From Aeromicrobium senzhongii (GTDB lineage: Bacteria > Actinomycetota > Actinomycetes > Propionibacteriales > Nocardioidaceae): a stretch of 64,000 nt of DNA. A program made the translations under genes and the position numbers. Where the stretch lies: positions 1,984,001 to 2,048,000 of the forward strand of contig NZ_CP060587.1 of the NCBI RefSeq assembly GCF_014334735.1. The letters are read 5' to 3'. The notes under the pieces were generated by a model. It searched no databases, was not told where the DNA came from, and saw only the letters and a list, made by a program, of their open reading frames with translations. This document shows, piece by piece, positions 35,861 through 49,616 of the stretch (positions are counted from its first letter, which is position 1; each line of letters begins with the position of its first letter).

Positions 35861-35889
35861 CTATTAGGGGCCGGAAGTTGCGCGAGCCC

Positions 35890-37350
35890 TCAGGTGCCGC
35901 AGTAAGTGGTGTAGCGACCAAAGTCATCTGGTGCTGGTTTGGCGTATCGCTCCAGCCCCGGACGCTCCTCGAACGGGCGCTGAATGACCTGCAACAGCTG
36001 CTGAACCGGACCGAGATCACCGCCCGTGGCGGCGTCGAGCGCCTCCTCCACCAGATGGTTGCGTGGGATGTAGATGGGATTGGCGCGGTCCATCGCGACC
36101 GGGTCGGGTCCGACCGCCTGCCAGCGCAGCAGCCACTCGTCGATCGCTGCCAAGTCGACGAACAGTCCCCGGAAGGGCTCGGCATCACCGCGGGCTGCCG
36201 AGGCCAGCGCGCGGAAGCCGCTGGTCCAGTCGACGTGGTTGCTGTGCAGGAGATCGAGCAGCTCCTCCCCCAGCTTCACCGCGACTGCGTCCTCCAGGCC
36301 CACGGGAAGACCGAGCTTCGCCTGCAGACCCGCCGCATACGTGGCCGTGTACCTCGTGGCGAACCTGCCGAGCGACTCCATCGCGAGCTCGACGGCGGTG
36401 TCCTGGTCCTGCGCGATCAGGGGCAGGAGCGTCTCCGCGAACCGCGCGAGGTTCCACTGGGCGATCGCGGCCTGGTTGCCGTAGGCGTAGCGGCCGCCGA
36501 CGTCGATCGAGCTGTAGACCGCGCCGGGGTCGTACGCCTCGATGAACGCGCACGGCCCGTAATCGATCGTCTCGCCGGAGATCGTCATGTTGTCGGTGTT
36601 CATGACGCCGTGGACGAACCCGATGAGCATCCACCGGGCCACGAGGTCGGCCTGCGCCTCGACCACGGCCTCGAACAGCGCCCGGTACGGATTGTCGGCA
36701 GACGCGGCTGTCGGGTGATGGCGCTCGATCGCGTGGTCGGCGAGACGTCGCAGCAGCCCCACGTCGCCGGTCGAAGCGGCGAACTGGAACGTGCCCACGC
36801 GGAGGTGACTGCCCGCCACCCGCGCCAACACGGCTCCGGGCAGCATCGTCTCGCGACGCACGTCGCGTCCGGTGGCGACGACCGCCAGCGAGCGCGTCGT
36901 GGGCACACCGAGGGCATGCATCGCTTCACTGATCACGTACTCCCGCAGCATGGGCCCGACGGCGGCCAGCCCGTCGCCGCCGCGCGAGAACGGCGTACGC
37001 CCGGAACCCTTCAGGTGAAGATCGCGGAGCCGTCCCTCGCGGTCGGTCAGCTCGCCCATCAGCAGTGCCCGGCCATCGCCCAGCCGCGGCGAGTAGCCGC
37101 CGAACTGGTGACCGGCGTATGCCTGGGCGACCGGCGTGGCATCCGGCGGCACCGACGTGCCGGTGAGGAGTCCGACACCGTCGGGCGCCCGGAGTGCGGC
37201 CGCGTCCAGGCCGAGATCGGCGGCCAACAGATCGTTGAGCACCAGCACGTTCGGGTCCGGTGTCTCCTCGCCCCGCCACGGCACAGCCAACTCCGGGAAC
37301 TCAGCGGCAAAGCGGTTCGAGAGTGGTGCCGTCACGGGAGTTGTCGTCAC
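35890..37350 (-). CDS. selO: Protein adenylyltransferase SelO (YdiU family)
   Basis: 486-residue pseudokinase-fold enzyme that transfers AMP to target proteins during redox stress. The lysine-containing loop is [17 protein letters not shown], the metal-binding segment is HGVMNTDNM, and DYGPCAF is the equivalent of the DFG region. A cysteine lies three residues from the end (YCGT), as in many SelO proteins, where it can be redox-active. GTG at 37350 is 7 nt after TACGCT, so it is likely leaderless and has its own promoter although PPOX ends only 32 bp upstream. Confidence 0.93.
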   Translation of the reverse strand: MTTTPVTAPLSNRFAAEFPELAVPWRGEETPDPNVLVLNDLLAADLGLDAAALRAPDGVGLLTGTSVPPDATPVAQAYAGHQFGGYSPRLGDGRALLMGELTDREGRLRDLHLKGSGRTPFSRGGDGLAAVGPMLREYVISEAMHALGVPTTRSLAVVATGRDVRRETMLPGAVLARVAGSHLRVGTFQFAASTGDVGLLRRLADHAIERHHPTAASADNPYRALFEAVVEAQADLVARWMLIGFVHGVMNTDNMTISGETIDYGPCAFIEAYDPGAVYSSIDVGGRYAYGNQAAIAQWNLARFAETLLPLIAQDQDTAVELAMESLGRFATRYTATYAAGLQAKLGLPVGLEDAVAVKLGEELLDLLHSNHVDWTSGFRALASAARGDAEPFRGLFVDLAAIDEWLLRWQAVGPDPVAMDRANPIYIPRNHLVEEALDAATGGDLGPVQQLLQVIQRPFEERPGLERYAKPAPDDFGRYTTYCGT

Positions 37351-37382
37351 CCCGTCCAGCGTACGGACGTCACGAGGCACGC

Positions 37383-37865
37383 TCAAAGCTGAACAGTGCC
37401 GCTGTCCCCCAGGTCGGGCTGCTTGTCGGTGACGAGGCCCTTCGCCAGCTGGACGGCCGCGGTGACCTTGCCCGGGGACTCCCAGTACTCGGCGGTGGTG
37501 CCGTCGATGCGCAGGGCGATGTTGCCGGGGTCCTCGGGGCTGCCGGACATGAACGCGCCGGACGAGGCGTCCCACAGGTCCTCGACTTTGCCGCGGTTCT
37601 GCTCGACGTGCGCGGTGCCGCTGAGCGAGACCCAGCCCGCGTCGCTGGAGTAGGCCACGTTCACCCGCGGGTCCGCCTCGAGTGCCTGCACCTTCTCGCT
37701 GCTCTGCTCGGTGAGGAACCACGTCGTGCCGGGATGCTCGAAGCCCTGCGCGCCCATGGGCGTGGACACGAGCGCGCCCTCGCGGGACACGTAGGTCAGG
37801 ACGGCGATCCGAGCGTCGCGCATGATCTTGGTGACGGTCTCGAGCTGGTCGTCGTGAGTGGTCAT
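37383..37865 (-). CDS. Pyridoxamine 5'-phosphate oxidase-family (general stress 26-like) flavoprotein
   Basis: 160 residues with the split-barrel flavin fold: [20 protein letters not shown] at the N-terminus, [16 protein letters not shown] and [18 protein letters not shown] in the middle. It matches the general stress protein 26 group that binds FMN, FAD or F420; the cofactor cannot be told. It lies between the DUF1540 gene and selO, so it may take part in a redox-stress cluster. Confidence 0.85.
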   Translation of the reverse strand: MTTHDDQLETVTKIMRDARIAVLTYVSREGALVSTPMGAQGFEHPGTTWFLTEQSSEKVQALEADPRVNVAYSSDAGWVSLSGTAHVEQNRGKVEDLWDASSGAFMSGSPEDPGNIALRIDGTTAEYWESPGKVTAAVQLAKGLVTDKQPDLGDSGTVQL

Positions 37866-37910
37866 TCATCGACCCTCACATGCGCGTCGGACTCGCGCCT
37901 CCCGGAGGGC

Positions 37911-38201
37911 TCAGGCGACTTGGTACGTCAGGCAGTCCGCCACGTCGGCGCCGGGGCCGACGCGGATCGAGTCGGCGTGGCACTCCAGCGCGTCGTTGTG
38001 GGTGCAGTCCGAGCGGTGGCACGCGCCGACCGACGCGGTCGCGGTGGGCAGGCCACCGGAGACGCTGATGTCGATGAACGTCCCGCAGCCGGCGTCGGAG
38101 CCGGTGATGTTGATCGCCCCGGCGTGACACTCCTGGTCGGCGTTGTACGAGCACCCTGCGACAGCGCAGTCGTGGACGAGTGGCAGTTCTTTGATCGACA
38201 T
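37911..38201 (-). CDS. DUF1540 protein with two Cys-rich modules
   Basis: 96 residues made of two repeated modules, each with four cysteines and a histidine: CAVAGCSYNADQECHAG ... CGTF and CHRSDCTHNDALECHAD ... CLTY. The arrangement fits the DUF1540 family, probably metal-binding or disulfide-rich. Function unknown. A GGAGG RBS precedes the ATG. Confidence 0.85.
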   Translation of the reverse strand: MSIKELPLVHDCAVAGCSYNADQECHAGAINITGSDAGCGTFIDISVSGGLPTATASVGACHRSDCTHNDALECHADSIRVGPGADVADCLTYQVA

Positions 38202-38335
38202 GGTCGCCTCCAGCGATGGTCCTGTTTCGACGGTACGACTGCACCCCCTGACTGAGGGAAGACTCAGAACACGGCCAATTCGGCAGTTCGTCGACGTCGA
38301 GGAGTTCTGTCGGTGGGGCCCACTACGTTGGACCC

Positions 38336-39541
38336 ATGAGCCCGAACCGCATCGCCGTCGCGTGTGACGCCGCGCGCCGTCGACGCGCGATCGCGGACTT
38401 CGAGGAGTGGTCGCTCATCGTCGGTCACCACGACCGACAGACGGCCGAGATCGACCGCACCGACGACCTCGTGCTGTCCAAGGAGCTCGCCAGGCGCGAG
38501 GTCGTGCTCGAGCTGGCTCAGGCCCTGCATGTCACCGAGCGCACGATCTGGGCGATCGTCTTCGAGAGCCGGACGCTCCGCGAGCGCACGCCAGCGGTGT
38601 GGGAGGCGTTCCGTGCGGGCGACCTCGATGCGGCGCGCGTCTCCGCGATCGCCGACTGTGCCGAGCGACTCCAGACCCGTGCGGCGTGGACGATGCTCGA
38701 GCATTCTGCTCCCGAGTACGCCGCCACCCACACCGTCAGCGAACTCCGGTCCTGGCTGCGACGCCTGCGTGCCCGCCTCGAGCCTGAGGAGACGAAAACC
38801 GAGACGGTCAAGGCGGTCGAGGACCGGCGCGTGTCCATCACCCACAACGACGACGGCACCAGCTGGCTCAACGCTTTGCTGCCCACCGGGGTGGCCATCG
38901 CCGTCGGCGCCCGCCTGCGCAAGGCCGCCAAGGCACTCCCCTCGATCGATCCCGAGACCGACGAGAAGGACCGCCGCACCCGCGACCAGAAGATGGCCGA
39001 TCTGCTCGCGCACTGGCTCACGTGCTCCGAGGGCACGGCCACCGACATCCGCGCCGAGATCGCCATCAGCATCGCCGCCACCGACCTCATCGGGCTCACC
39101 GACGGGCCTGGCCTCACCCTCGACGGCGAGCCGGTCGGCAGCGAGTGGGTCCGCGAGCTGGCACAGTCCGAGCACGCCGTCCTGCGTCGGCTCGTCCTCG
39201 ACCCGATCGGTCAGGTGCTCGACACCACGGTCCTCAGCTACCGGCCACCGCAGTCACTCAGGCAGGCGCTGCGATGGCGGGACGGCACCTGCCGCGTCGC
39301 CGGGTGCCGGGCACCCGTCCACGAGACCGATCAGGACCACGCGATCGACTACGACTCCGGTGGCGACACGTCGGCATCGAATCTCCGATGCCTGTGCCGC
39401 AAGCACCACAACATGAAGTCACACGGTCACCTCGACGACCGCTACCTCGACCCGCCCCGGCGCTACGTCGAGCGCTACCTGCCGTGCCCGCCGATCGTGA
39501 CGGTGATCGACATGATCGACCCCCGCCGCATCACCGCCTGA
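38336..39541 (+). CDS. DUF222/HNH endonuclease-domain protein
   Basis: 401 residues. The helical DUF222 region fills residues 1-300, and a C-terminal HNH domain has CRVAGCRAP, the catalytic DQDHAIDY, the GGDTSASNLRCLCRKHH zinc/HNH core. This family is highly repeated in actinobacterial genomes and its members move and duplicate; no intein or group I intron signs are present here. ATG 38336 follows TACGTT by 6 nt. A nuclease is likely, but the target and role are unknown. Confidence 0.88.
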   Translation: MSPNRIAVACDAARRRRAIADFEEWSLIVGHHDRQTAEIDRTDDLVLSKELARREVVLELAQALHVTERTIWAIVFESRTLRERTPAVWEAFRAGDLDAARVSAIADCAERLQTRAAWTMLEHSAPEYAATHTVSELRSWLRRLRARLEPEETKTETVKAVEDRRVSITHNDDGTSWLNALLPTGVAIAVGARLRKAAKALPSIDPETDEKDRRTRDQKMADLLAHWLTCSEGTATDIRAEIAISIAATDLIGLTDGPGLTLDGEPVGSEWVRELAQSEHAVLRRLVLDPIGQVLDTTVLSYRPPQSLRQALRWRDGTCRVAGCRAPVHETDQDHAIDYDSGGDTSASNLRCLCRKHHNMKSHGHLDDRYLDPPRRYVERYLPCPPIVTVIDMIDPRRITA

Positions 39542-39547
39542 GCGTGC

Positions 39548-41050
39548 TCAGGACAGCTTCTCGATGATGAGCTCGCGCACCCGGCCGGCGTCGGCCTGCC
39601 CGCGCATCTCCTTCATCACGAAACCGATCAGCGCACCGGCCGCAGCCTGCTTGCCGTCGCGGATCTTCTGCGCGGCGTCGGGGTCGTTGGCGATGGCGCG
39701 GTCGACGGCATCGCCGAGCGCCCCGTCGTCCGACACGACCTCGAGGCCACGGGCGACGACGACCGCCTCGGGATCGCCCTCGCCGGCCAGCACCCCCTCG
39801 AAGACCTGACGGGCCAGCTTGTCGTTGATCCGCTTGGCATCGATGAGGCCCTGGATCTGCGCCACCTGGGCCGGCGTGATCGCCAGCGCCTGCAGATCCG
39901 TGCCCCGCTCGTTGGCCGTGCGGGCCAACTCGCCGAGCCACCACTTCTTGGCGGACTGAGGCGTGGCGCCGGCGGCGATCGTCTCGACGACGAGGTCGAG
40001 CGCACCCGCGCCGACCGTGTCGCGCATGTCCAGATCACTGAAGCCCCACTCGGCCTGCAGGCGCTTGCGGCGCTCGGCCGGCGGCTCGGGCAGCGTGCCG
40101 CGCAGCTCCTCCACCCAGGCGCGGTCCGGCGCGACGGGCGCCAGGTCCGGCTCGGGGAAGTAGCGGTAGTCGTCGGCGTCGGACTTCGGACGACCGGCGG
40201 ACGTGGTGCCGTCGGACTCGTGGAAGTGACGCGTCTCCTGCAGGATCGAGCCGCCGGCGTCGAGGATCGCCGCGTGACGGCCGATCTCGTACCGCACGGC
40301 CCGCTCGACCGAGCGGAACGAGTTGACGTTCTTGGTCTCGGTGCGCGTGCCCAGCTGGTCGGAGCCGAGCGGCTTGAGCGAGAGGTTCACGTCGGCACGC
40401 ATCGAGCCCTGGTCCATGCGGGCATCGGAGACGCCCAGCGCCACCATGAGGTCGCGGATCTGGTTGACGAACGCACGCGCGACCGCGGGCGCCTTGTCGC
40501 CGGGGACCTCGATCGTGCGGGTGACGATCTCGATCAGCGGGATGCCGGCGCGGTTGTAGTCCAGCAGCGAGTGATCGGCACCGTGGATGCGACCCGTGCT
40601 GCCGCCGACGTGCAGCGACTTGCCGGTGTCCTCCTCCATGTGCGCGCGCTCGATCTGGATCCGGTACGTCTCGCCGTCGACGTCCACGTCGATGAAGCCG
40701 TCGAACGCGATCGGCTCGTCGTACTGCGACGTCTGGAAGTTCTTCGGCATGTCCGGGTAGAAGTAGTTCTTCCGCGCGAAGCGGCACCACTCGGCGATCT
40801 CGCAGTTGAGCGCCAGACCCATGCGGATCGCGGACTCGACAGCCTTCGCGTTGACCACCGGCAGCGCACCCGGGAGGCCCAGGCACACCGGGCAGATCTG
40901 CGTGTTCGGCTCGGCACCGAACTCGGTCGGGCAGCCGCAGAACATCTTCGTGTTCGTGTTGAGCTCGACGTGGATCTCCAGACCCATCACCGGCTGGTAG
41001 CGGGTCAGCGCTTCCTCGAACGGGACGAGCTTCGTGGCAGTGGCGCTCAT
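39548..41050 (-). CDS. gatB: Asp-tRNA(Asn)/Glu-tRNA(Gln) amidotransferase subunit B
   Basis: 500-residue tRNA-binding and kinase subunit of GatCAB, which activates the Glu (or Asp) on mischarged tRNA. The family motif [18 protein letters not shown] opens the protein, [14 protein letters not shown] and [14 protein letters not shown] follow, and the C-terminal helical YqeY-like tail domain ends in KLS. The ATG overlaps the gatA stop (ATGA). Confidence 0.97.
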   Translation of the reverse strand: MSATATKLVPFEEALTRYQPVMGLEIHVELNTNTKMFCGCPTEFGAEPNTQICPVCLGLPGALPVVNAKAVESAIRMGLALNCEIAEWCRFARKNYFYPDMPKNFQTSQYDEPIAFDGFIDVDVDGETYRIQIERAHMEEDTGKSLHVGGSTGRIHGADHSLLDYNRAGIPLIEIVTRTIEVPGDKAPAVARAFVNQIRDLMVALGVSDARMDQGSMRADVNLSLKPLGSDQLGTRTETKNVNSFRSVERAVRYEIGRHAAILDAGGSILQETRHFHESDGTTSAGRPKSDADDYRYFPEPDLAPVAPDRAWVEELRGTLPEPPAERRKRLQAEWGFSDLDMRDTVGAGALDLVVETIAAGATPQSAKKWWLGELARTANERGTDLQALAITPAQVAQIQGLIDAKRINDKLARQVFEGVLAGEGDPEAVVVARGLEVVSDDGALGDAVDRAIANDPDAAQKIRDGKQAAAGALIGFVMKEMRGQADAGRVRELIIEKLS

Positions 41051-42552
41051 CGGGCGACCTCCAACTCGGGAGCCTGCGCGGCGAACGGACGGCCGTCGCG
41101 CTCGGCGACGAACCGCTCGAGGGCGGCGGCGGCGTTGTACAGGCGGTCGTCGGCCATGGCGGGGGCCAGGAACTGCATCCCCACCGGCAGACCCTCGGAC
41201 AGGCCGATCGGCAGCGAGATGCCGGGGACGCCTGCGAGGTTGGCCGGGATCGTCGCGATGTCCTGGGCGTACATCGCCAGCGGGTCGTCGAGCTTCTCGC
41301 CCAGCGGCCAGGCCACGGCCGGGGACGTGGGCGAGGCGAGCACGTCGACCTGCTCGAACGCGGCCTCGAAGTCGCGCGCGATGAGCGTGCGGACCTTCTG
41401 GGCCGAGCCGTAGTAGGCGTCGTAGTAGCCGCTGGACAGCGCGTAGGTGCCCAGGATGATGCGGCGCTTGACCTCGTCACCGAAGCCCGCGTCGCGGGAC
41501 GCGGCCATGACCTGCTCCGCGCTGGGGTCGGCGATGCCCTCGGGCATCACCCGCAGGCCGTAACGCATGGCGTCGAACTTGGCCAGGTTGCTGCTGACCT
41601 CACTCGGCATGACCAGGTAGTAGGCGGCCAGGGCGTGCACGAAGCTGGGGCACGAGACCTCGACGATCTCGGCGCCGGCCTTCGCCAGCAGCTCGATCGA
41701 CTCCTCGAAGCGCTGACGGACGCCCGGCTGGAAGCCCTCGCCACCGAGTTCGCTGACGACGCCGACGCGCAGTCCGGCCACGTCCGCACGGCGGGCGGCC
41801 GCGACGACGGGCGGGACGGGGAGGTTCAGGCTGGTGGAGTCGCGGGGGTCGTGACCGCCGATGACCTCGTGCAGCAGTGCCGCGTCGAGGACCGTGCGGG
41901 TGACGGGGCCGGCCTGGTCGAGGCTGCTGGCCATCGCCACGAGGCCGTAGCGCGAGACTCCGCCGTAGGTGGGCTTGACGCCCACCGTGCCGGTGACGGC
42001 GCCGGGCTGACGGATCGAGCCGCCGGTGTCGGTGCCGATCGCCAGCGGGGCCTCGAACGCGGCCACCGCGGCAGCCGAGCCGCCGCCGGAGCCGCCGGGG
42101 ATCCGGTTGGTGTCCCACGGGTTGCGGGTGGGGCCGTACGCGGAGTGCTCGGTGGACGAGCCCATCGCGAACTCGTCCATGTTCGTCTTGCCCAGGATCG
42201 GCAGACCCGCGGCCTTCAGCTTGGCCACGACGGTGGAGTCGTAGGGCGGGATCCAGCCCTCGAGCATCTTCGAGCCGCACGTCGTGGGCAGGCCCGTGGT
42301 GGTCAGGACGTCCTTGACGGCGATCGGCACACCGGCGAGGCCGTGCAGCGACTCACCCTCCCCACGGCGACGGTCGATGTCGGCGGCCGTCGCGAGGGCG
42401 CCCTCGGCGTCGACGTGCAGGTAGGCGTGGATCTCGCCGTCGACCGCACCGATGCGGTCGAGGTGCTGCTGGGTGACCTCGACGGAGGTCACGGAGCCGT
42501 CGGCGAGCGCCGCGGCGATGTCAGCCGCGGTGGAGCGGAGCATGTCGGTCAT
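41047..42552 (-). CDS. gatA: Asp-tRNA(Asn)/Glu-tRNA(Gln) amidotransferase subunit A
   Basis: 501-residue amidase-signature subunit that releases ammonia from glutamine. The Lys-Ser-Ser triad is Lys80 (GVPIAVKD), Ser155 (GGSGGGSA) and Ser179 (GTDTGGSIR). Overlaps with gatC and gatB as ATGA on both sides show one operon. Confidence 0.97.
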   Translation of the reverse strand: MTDMLRSTAADIAAALADGSVTSVEVTQQHLDRIGAVDGEIHAYLHVDAEGALATAADIDRRRGEGESLHGLAGVPIAVKDVLTTTGLPTTCGSKMLEGWIPPYDSTVVAKLKAAGLPILGKTNMDEFAMGSSTEHSAYGPTRNPWDTNRIPGGSGGGSAAAVAAFEAPLAIGTDTGGSIRQPGAVTGTVGVKPTYGGVSRYGLVAMASSLDQAGPVTRTVLDAALLHEVIGGHDPRDSTSLNLPVPPVVAAARRADVAGLRVGVVSELGGEGFQPGVRQRFEESIELLAKAGAEIVEVSCPSFVHALAAYYLVMPSEVSSNLAKFDAMRYGLRVMPEGIADPSAEQVMAASRDAGFGDEVKRRIILGTYALSSGYYDAYYGSAQKVRTLIARDFEAAFEQVDVLASPTSPAVAWPLGEKLDDPLAMYAQDIATIPANLAGVPGISLPIGLSEGLPVGMQFLAPAMADDRLYNAAAALERFVAERDGRPFAAQAPELEVAR

Positions 42553-42851
42553 TCTTCTCCCAGGATCTTGGGCACGAGGAAGCGCTGCTCCTCGCTGGCG
42601 GGAGCGCCGGCGAGCGCCGCTTCGGGCGTCAGGCTCGGTGTCACCTCGTCGGGCCGGAACACGTTGGTGACCGGCACGGGGTGGCTCATGGCAGGGACAT
42701 CGTCGCCGGCGGCCTGCTGGACGACCTGGACGTAATCGAGGATCGCGGGCAGCTCGGCACCGAGGCGATCGAGCTCGGACTCGGACAAATCGATCCGCGC
42801 AAGACTCGCCAGATGGGCGACGTCATCGCGGGAGATCTCGGGTGACGACAT
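42549..42851 (-). CDS. gatC: Asp-tRNA(Asn)/Glu-tRNA(Gln) amidotransferase subunit C
   Basis: 100-residue helper that wraps GatA and Gat[18 protein letters not shown] is the typical N-terminal helix and the C-terminus has the usual [10 protein letters not shown] segment. ATG at 42851 gives the normal length; ATG at 42860 would add three residues. It is the first gene of gatCAB. Confidence 0.95.
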   Translation of the reverse strand: MSSPEISRDDVAHLASLARIDLSESELDRLGAELPAILDYVQVVQQAAGDDVPAMSHPVPVTNVFRPDEVTPSLTPEAALAGAPASEEQRFLVPKILGEE

Positions 42852-42908
42852 GGTTTTCATCCTAGTCGGGCCCGCATTCTCGCTCCGCGCCGGTCGCAAT
42901 GGGTGAGG

Positions 42909-43622
42909 ATGAGCCGCATGCTCCGCCAGGTCACTGCTCTCGCGTTGGCGTGTATCGCGCTCGCGAGCTGCTCAGGCGGAGCATCCGACCCCTCCCCCGG
43001 GGCGCAGCCGTCGGACTGTCCCACGGTCCAGATCATCGGCCTGCTTGGTCAGGGGCAGTCGCTGGATGCGAACGGCGGGCTGGGCACCGAGGTCCGGCTC
43101 GTCTCGGAGGAGCTCGCGGACGACGTCGCCGACCTGGGCACCGTCCGGACGACGGCGATCCGGCACCAGAGCCGACTCGGCGGCTGGGACGACTACCTCG
43201 AGGACGTCGCCGACGGGCGGGCCCGATTGGGCAGCGAGATCCGCTCGATCGTCGCCGCGTGCCCGGACGCTCTCATCACCGTCCTCGGATTCAGCCAGGG
43301 GTCGCAGATCGCACAAGAGGAGCTGGCCGATACGGAGCTCGCTCGGCACGTGGACGCGCTCGTGCTCGTCGGCAGTCCGCTGCGCGATTCCCGAGAACCC
43401 TTCATGCCCGTGATGTTTCCCGGCGGGATCCCCTCGGGCGAGGGCCGACTCGCTCCAGGACCCGACCTGGGTCACTTGGGCACCCGGACCGTGGCGGCCT
43501 GCATCACGGGTGACGCCGTGTGCGCGGGAGGATCGGACGACACGATCCATCGCGAGGCCTACGAGGACCCCAAGGTCGCCCGCGCCATCGCGGACTCCGC
43601 GGCGTCCTTGCTGCGGCGCTGA
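42909..43622 (+). CDS. Cutinase-like alpha/beta-hydrolase lipoprotein
   Basis: 237 residues. A signal peptide ends in the lipobox ALASC, so the protein is likely anchored on the outside of the membrane. The cutinase-type nucleophile is the Ser in VLGFSQGSQ; the late DDTIH part supplies Asp and probably His, and Cys pairs (CPTV, CPDAL, CITGDAVC) fit the disulfides of the family. Lipid or polyester esters are plausible substrates. ATG 42909 is used; a GTG at 42903 is also possible. It ends directly at the convergent ligA stop. Confidence 0.8.
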   Translation: MSRMLRQVTALALACIALASCSGGASDPSPGAQPSDCPTVQIIGLLGQGQSLDANGGLGTEVRLVSEELADDVADLGTVRTTAIRHQSRLGGWDDYLEDVADGRARLGSEIRSIVAACPDALITVLGFSQGSQIAQEELADTELARHVDALVLVGSPLRDSREPFMPVMFPGGIPSGEGRLAPGPDLGHLGTRTVAACITGDAVCAGGSDDTIHREAYEDPKVARAIADSAASLLRR

Positions 43623-46991
<3,369 letters not shown>

Positions 46992-46995
<4 letters not shown>

Positions 46996-47029
46996 CTCCC
47001 CACCCACTCGAGATTTGCTCCGGAGTCAG
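46992..47029. terminator. Hairpin that contains both stop codons of convergent genes
   Basis: CTGACTCC (46,992-46,999) and GGAGTCAG (47,022-47,029) are perfect arms with a 22-nt loop. The topoisomerase TGA (46,993-46,995) lies in the left arm and the MetE-like TGA (47,026-47,028, minus strand) in the right arm. The loop contains CGAGATTTGCTCC, the same 13-mer as in the lemA/ilvE terminator. Confidence 0.55.
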
Positions 47030-47958
47030 CCGAAGGAGGCGGCGGCGGAGAGCGCGGCCTCGAGGGCTCGTCGCGACTCCGGCGGGGTGTGACCGGCGAG
47101 GCCGCAGGCGGGAGTCACGGCGCCGCGGCCCGCGAACGACTCGACGGCGAAGCCGAGCCGTCCCATGAAGTCCTCGACCCGCGGGGCGTCGGCGCCGCCG
47201 AACCACAGGTCGGTGCCCGCCTCGAACGCCTCGGACCAGTCGTCGGACGGGCTGGCGAGGGACACGTCGAAGGCGATCGCCTCGAAGCCCACGCCGGCCA
47301 GCAGGCCGATCGGCACGTCAGGAGCGCAGGTGTGCACGACCGGCTGTGCGCCGGCGGCCCGGATCGCCTCGACGACCGGCTTCAGCAGAGCGTCGGCGCC
47401 CGGAGCGTCGATCGAACGGTGCCGACCGAAGCCACTGGCCGTCGGGATGGACCCGGACAGGACGGCGCTGATCGCAGGCTCGTCGACCTGCACGATCAGC
47501 TCTCCGGTGAAGCGACGACGCAGCTCGGCGACGTGGTCGCCGACGGCCTGGGCCAAGGCCTCGGAGAGCTCGCGGCGGGCGCCGTGGTCGGCCACGACCT
47601 TGTCGCCCCGAGGACGCTCGACGGTGGCGGCGAGGCTCAACGGCCCGACGATCTGCTGCTTGACCCGGACGTCCTGGCCGGCCAGCAGCTCCTCCATGAC
47701 GTCGAGGTCCTGACGCAGGGCCGAGCGGGCCCGGCGCTGGTCCATACCCTCGCCCGGAGCGAGGCGCCAGCCCGCGGGCTGGAGGTCGATCGGCAGCGGC
47801 ACCAGGCCGAGCGTGCGACCGAGCATCCCCGACGGCGCACCGCGGCCGGGCAGCTCGGGCACGAACACGATCCCGTCGGCTCCGAAGGTGTCGGCGACGT
47901 ACCGGGCGACCGGTGCGAACTCCTCGCCCGGCATCGACCCGATCCCTGTGGCACGCAT
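47026..47958 (-). CDS. Methionine synthase (cobalamin-independent)-like protein, short form
   Basis: 310 residues: a single MetE C-terminal-like TIM barrel. It starts ATGIGSMPG and has IVQVDEPAI, VVHTCAPDVPIG and a late ACGLAGHT that align with the zinc/homocysteine site region, where His and Cys ligands are kept. The N-terminal half of true MetE is missing, so it may use another methyl donor or substrate. A homologue lies next to ligA in Mycobacterium. ATG 47958 is 6 nt after GACAAT; the ATG at 47976 is less likely. Confidence 0.85.
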   Translation of the reverse strand: MRATGIGSMPGEEFAPVARYVADTFGADGIVFVPELPGRGAPSGMLGRTLGLVPLPIDLQPAGWRLAPGEGMDQRRARSALRQDLDVMEELLAGQDVRVKQQIVGPLSLAATVERPRGDKVVADHGARRELSEALAQAVGDHVAELRRRFTGELIVQVDEPAISAVLSGSIPTASGFGRHRSIDAPGADALLKPVVEAIRAAGAQPVVHTCAPDVPIGLLAGVGFEAIAFDVSLASPSDDWSEAFEAGTDLWFGGADAPRVEDFMGRLGFAVESFAGRGAVTPACGLAGHTPPESRRALEAALSAAASFG

Positions 47959-47999
47959 GCCTCGATTGTCCCCCACGACGCTGCTGGGAGGATCGTCGC

Positions 48000-48527
48000 G
48001 TGACCGTCCGACCCGCCAAGACCGCCGACCTGCCCGACCTGGCCGATCTCGCGGCCCGCACGTTCCCCCTGGCCTGCCCGCCGGACATGCCGCAGGAGAG
48101 CATGGACGCCTTCATCGCCGAACACCTCACGGTCGCGCGCTTCGAGGAGTATCTCGCCGACCCGGTGGCCCAGGTCCTGGTGGCCGACGACGACGGCGCG
48201 CTGGCGGGTTACACACTCACGTTCTCGCGCGAGCCGTACGACGAGCACCTGGCCTCCCTCGTGCGGCACCGTCCCACCGTCGAGCTCAGCAAGTGCTACG
48301 CCGACCCGGACGCCCACGGCACGGGCGTCTCGTCACGACTCATGGAGGCCGTCCTCGAGGCCGCGCGCACGGCCGGCGCGGCCAGCGTGTGGCTGGGCGT
48401 CAACGGCCGGAACGCCCGCGCCCAGAGGTTCTACGCCAAGCACGGCTTCGAGGTGGTCGGCGAACGGCGCTTCGTCGTGGGCGGTCGCACCGAGGACGAT
48501 CTCGTGCTGGAGCGTCAGCTGGCCTGA
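48000..48527 (+). CDS. GNAT family N-acetyltransferase
   Basis: 175-residue acetyltransferase. The acetyl-CoA loop is DPDAHGTGVSSRLMEAVLE, and VWLGVNGRNARAQRFYAKHGFEVVGE is the typical end. The acceptor is unknown. The GTG at 48000 has a GGAGG site 7 nt upstream. It overlaps the convergent monooxygenase gene by 13 bp at the 3' end. Confidence 0.85.
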   Translation: MTVRPAKTADLPDLADLAARTFPLACPPDMPQESMDAFIAEHLTVARFEEYLADPVAQVLVADDDGALAGYTLTFSREPYDEHLASLVRHRPTVELSKCYADPDAHGTGVSSRLMEAVLEAARTAGAASVWLGVNGRNARAQRFYAKHGFEVVGERRFVVGGRTEDDLVLERQLA

Positions 48528-49579
48528 GCCGGTGCGGGCTGCAGCTGCCGGGCCACCGCCCGCGCGGCGACGCGGCCGGCCCGGTTCGCCCCGATCGTCG
48601 AGGCGGACGGCCCGTACCCGACCAGCTGGACCCGAGGGTCCGCCACCGCGGTCGTGGAGGTCGCGACGGTGTCCCCGAGCTGGATCCCGCCGAGCGGCGA
48701 GCGCAGCCGCAGCGGCGCGAGGTGCTCGACATCGGGTCGGAACCCGGTCGCCCACAAGATCACGTCGACGCGCTCGAACGTCCCGTCGGCCCAACGCACG
48801 CCGTCGGGCTCGATCCGCTCGAACATCGGCCGCCGCTCGTAGGCGCCGAGCCGCGCGGCCTCCTCCTCCTGGGGCCGCCGCAGCAACCCGGTGACGCTGA
48901 CGACACTGCGCGGCGGCAGACCCCGACGGACCCGCTCCTCGACCTGGGCGACGGCCTCGCGACCGGCCTGCTCGTTGAATTCACCCGTGCGCCACACCGG
49001 CTCACGGCGCGTCACCCACACCGTGTCGGTGATCGGCCGCAGCATCCCGAGGAACTGCACCGCGGACAGTCCGCCGCCCACGACCAGCACCCGCTTGCCT
49101 CGGAAGTGCTCGGGGTCGGGGAACCCGGCCGTGTGCAACTGCTCGCCCCGGAAGGAGTCGCGCCCCGGGTAGGACGGCAGGAACGGACGCCGCCATGTTC
49201 CGGTCGCGTTCACGAGGGTGCGGCTGTGCCACGTCCTGCCGTCCTGCGCCTCGACGCGCAGGGCGCCGTCCTCGTCGCGGACCGACTGCACCACGACGGG
49301 GCGCTCGACGGGCAACTCATACCGGCGCTCGTAGTCGCTGAAGTAGCCGGGCACGAAGTCGTTGGCTCGCTCGGGCCCTCTCGCCGGGGGCACCGGCGCG
49401 TCCGGCAGATCGGAGACGCCGTGCACGTCGGACATCGTCAGGGAGTCCCAGCGGTGCTGCCAGGCGCCACCGGGACGCGGGTTCGCGTCGAGCACCAGGT
49501 GCGACACCCCGAGTCGCCTGAGGTGGAACGACGTCGACAGGCCTGCCTGGCCGGCTCCGATGACGATGCTGTCCCACAC
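48515..49579 (-). CDS. FAD-dependent flavin-containing monooxygenase / NAD(P)-binding protein
   Basis: 354 residues with two Rossmann motifs: FAD at residues 6-14 (IGAGQAGLST) and NAD(P) near residue 168 (VVGGGLSAVQF). The conserved ATGFRPDVEHLA segment is the second FAD contact. It resembles flavin monooxygenases of the FMO/Baeyer-Villiger group, but the FMO fingerprint is not complete, so reductase or thioredoxin-reductase-like activity is also possible. Substrate unknown. Confidence 0.85.
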   Translation of the reverse strand: MWDSIVIGAGQAGLSTSFHLRRLGVSHLVLDANPRPGGAWQHRWDSLTMSDVHGVSDLPDAPVPPARGPERANDFVPGYFSDYERRYELPVERPVVVQSVRDEDGALRVEAQDGRTWHSRTLVNATGTWRRPFLPSYPGRDSFRGEQLHTAGFPDPEHFRGKRVLVVGGGLSAVQFLGMLRPITDTVWVTRREPVWRTGEFNEQAGREAVAQVEERVRRGLPPRSVVSVTGLLRRPQEEEAARLGAYERRPMFERIEPDGVRWADGTFERVDVILWATGFRPDVEHLAPLRLRSPLGGIQLGDTVATSTTAVADPRVQLVGYGPSASTIGANRAGRVAARAVARQLQPAPAQAS

Positions 49580-49616
49580 GTCAGCCTCAACGACCGGGAC
49601 GCGGCGCCGATTCCCG

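Noticed and set aside
38336..39541. DUF222/HNH gene as a homing endonuclease or part of a mobile element
   Set aside because: No intein or intron boundaries, no repeats and no transposase around it; it is a common free-standing actinobacterial family.
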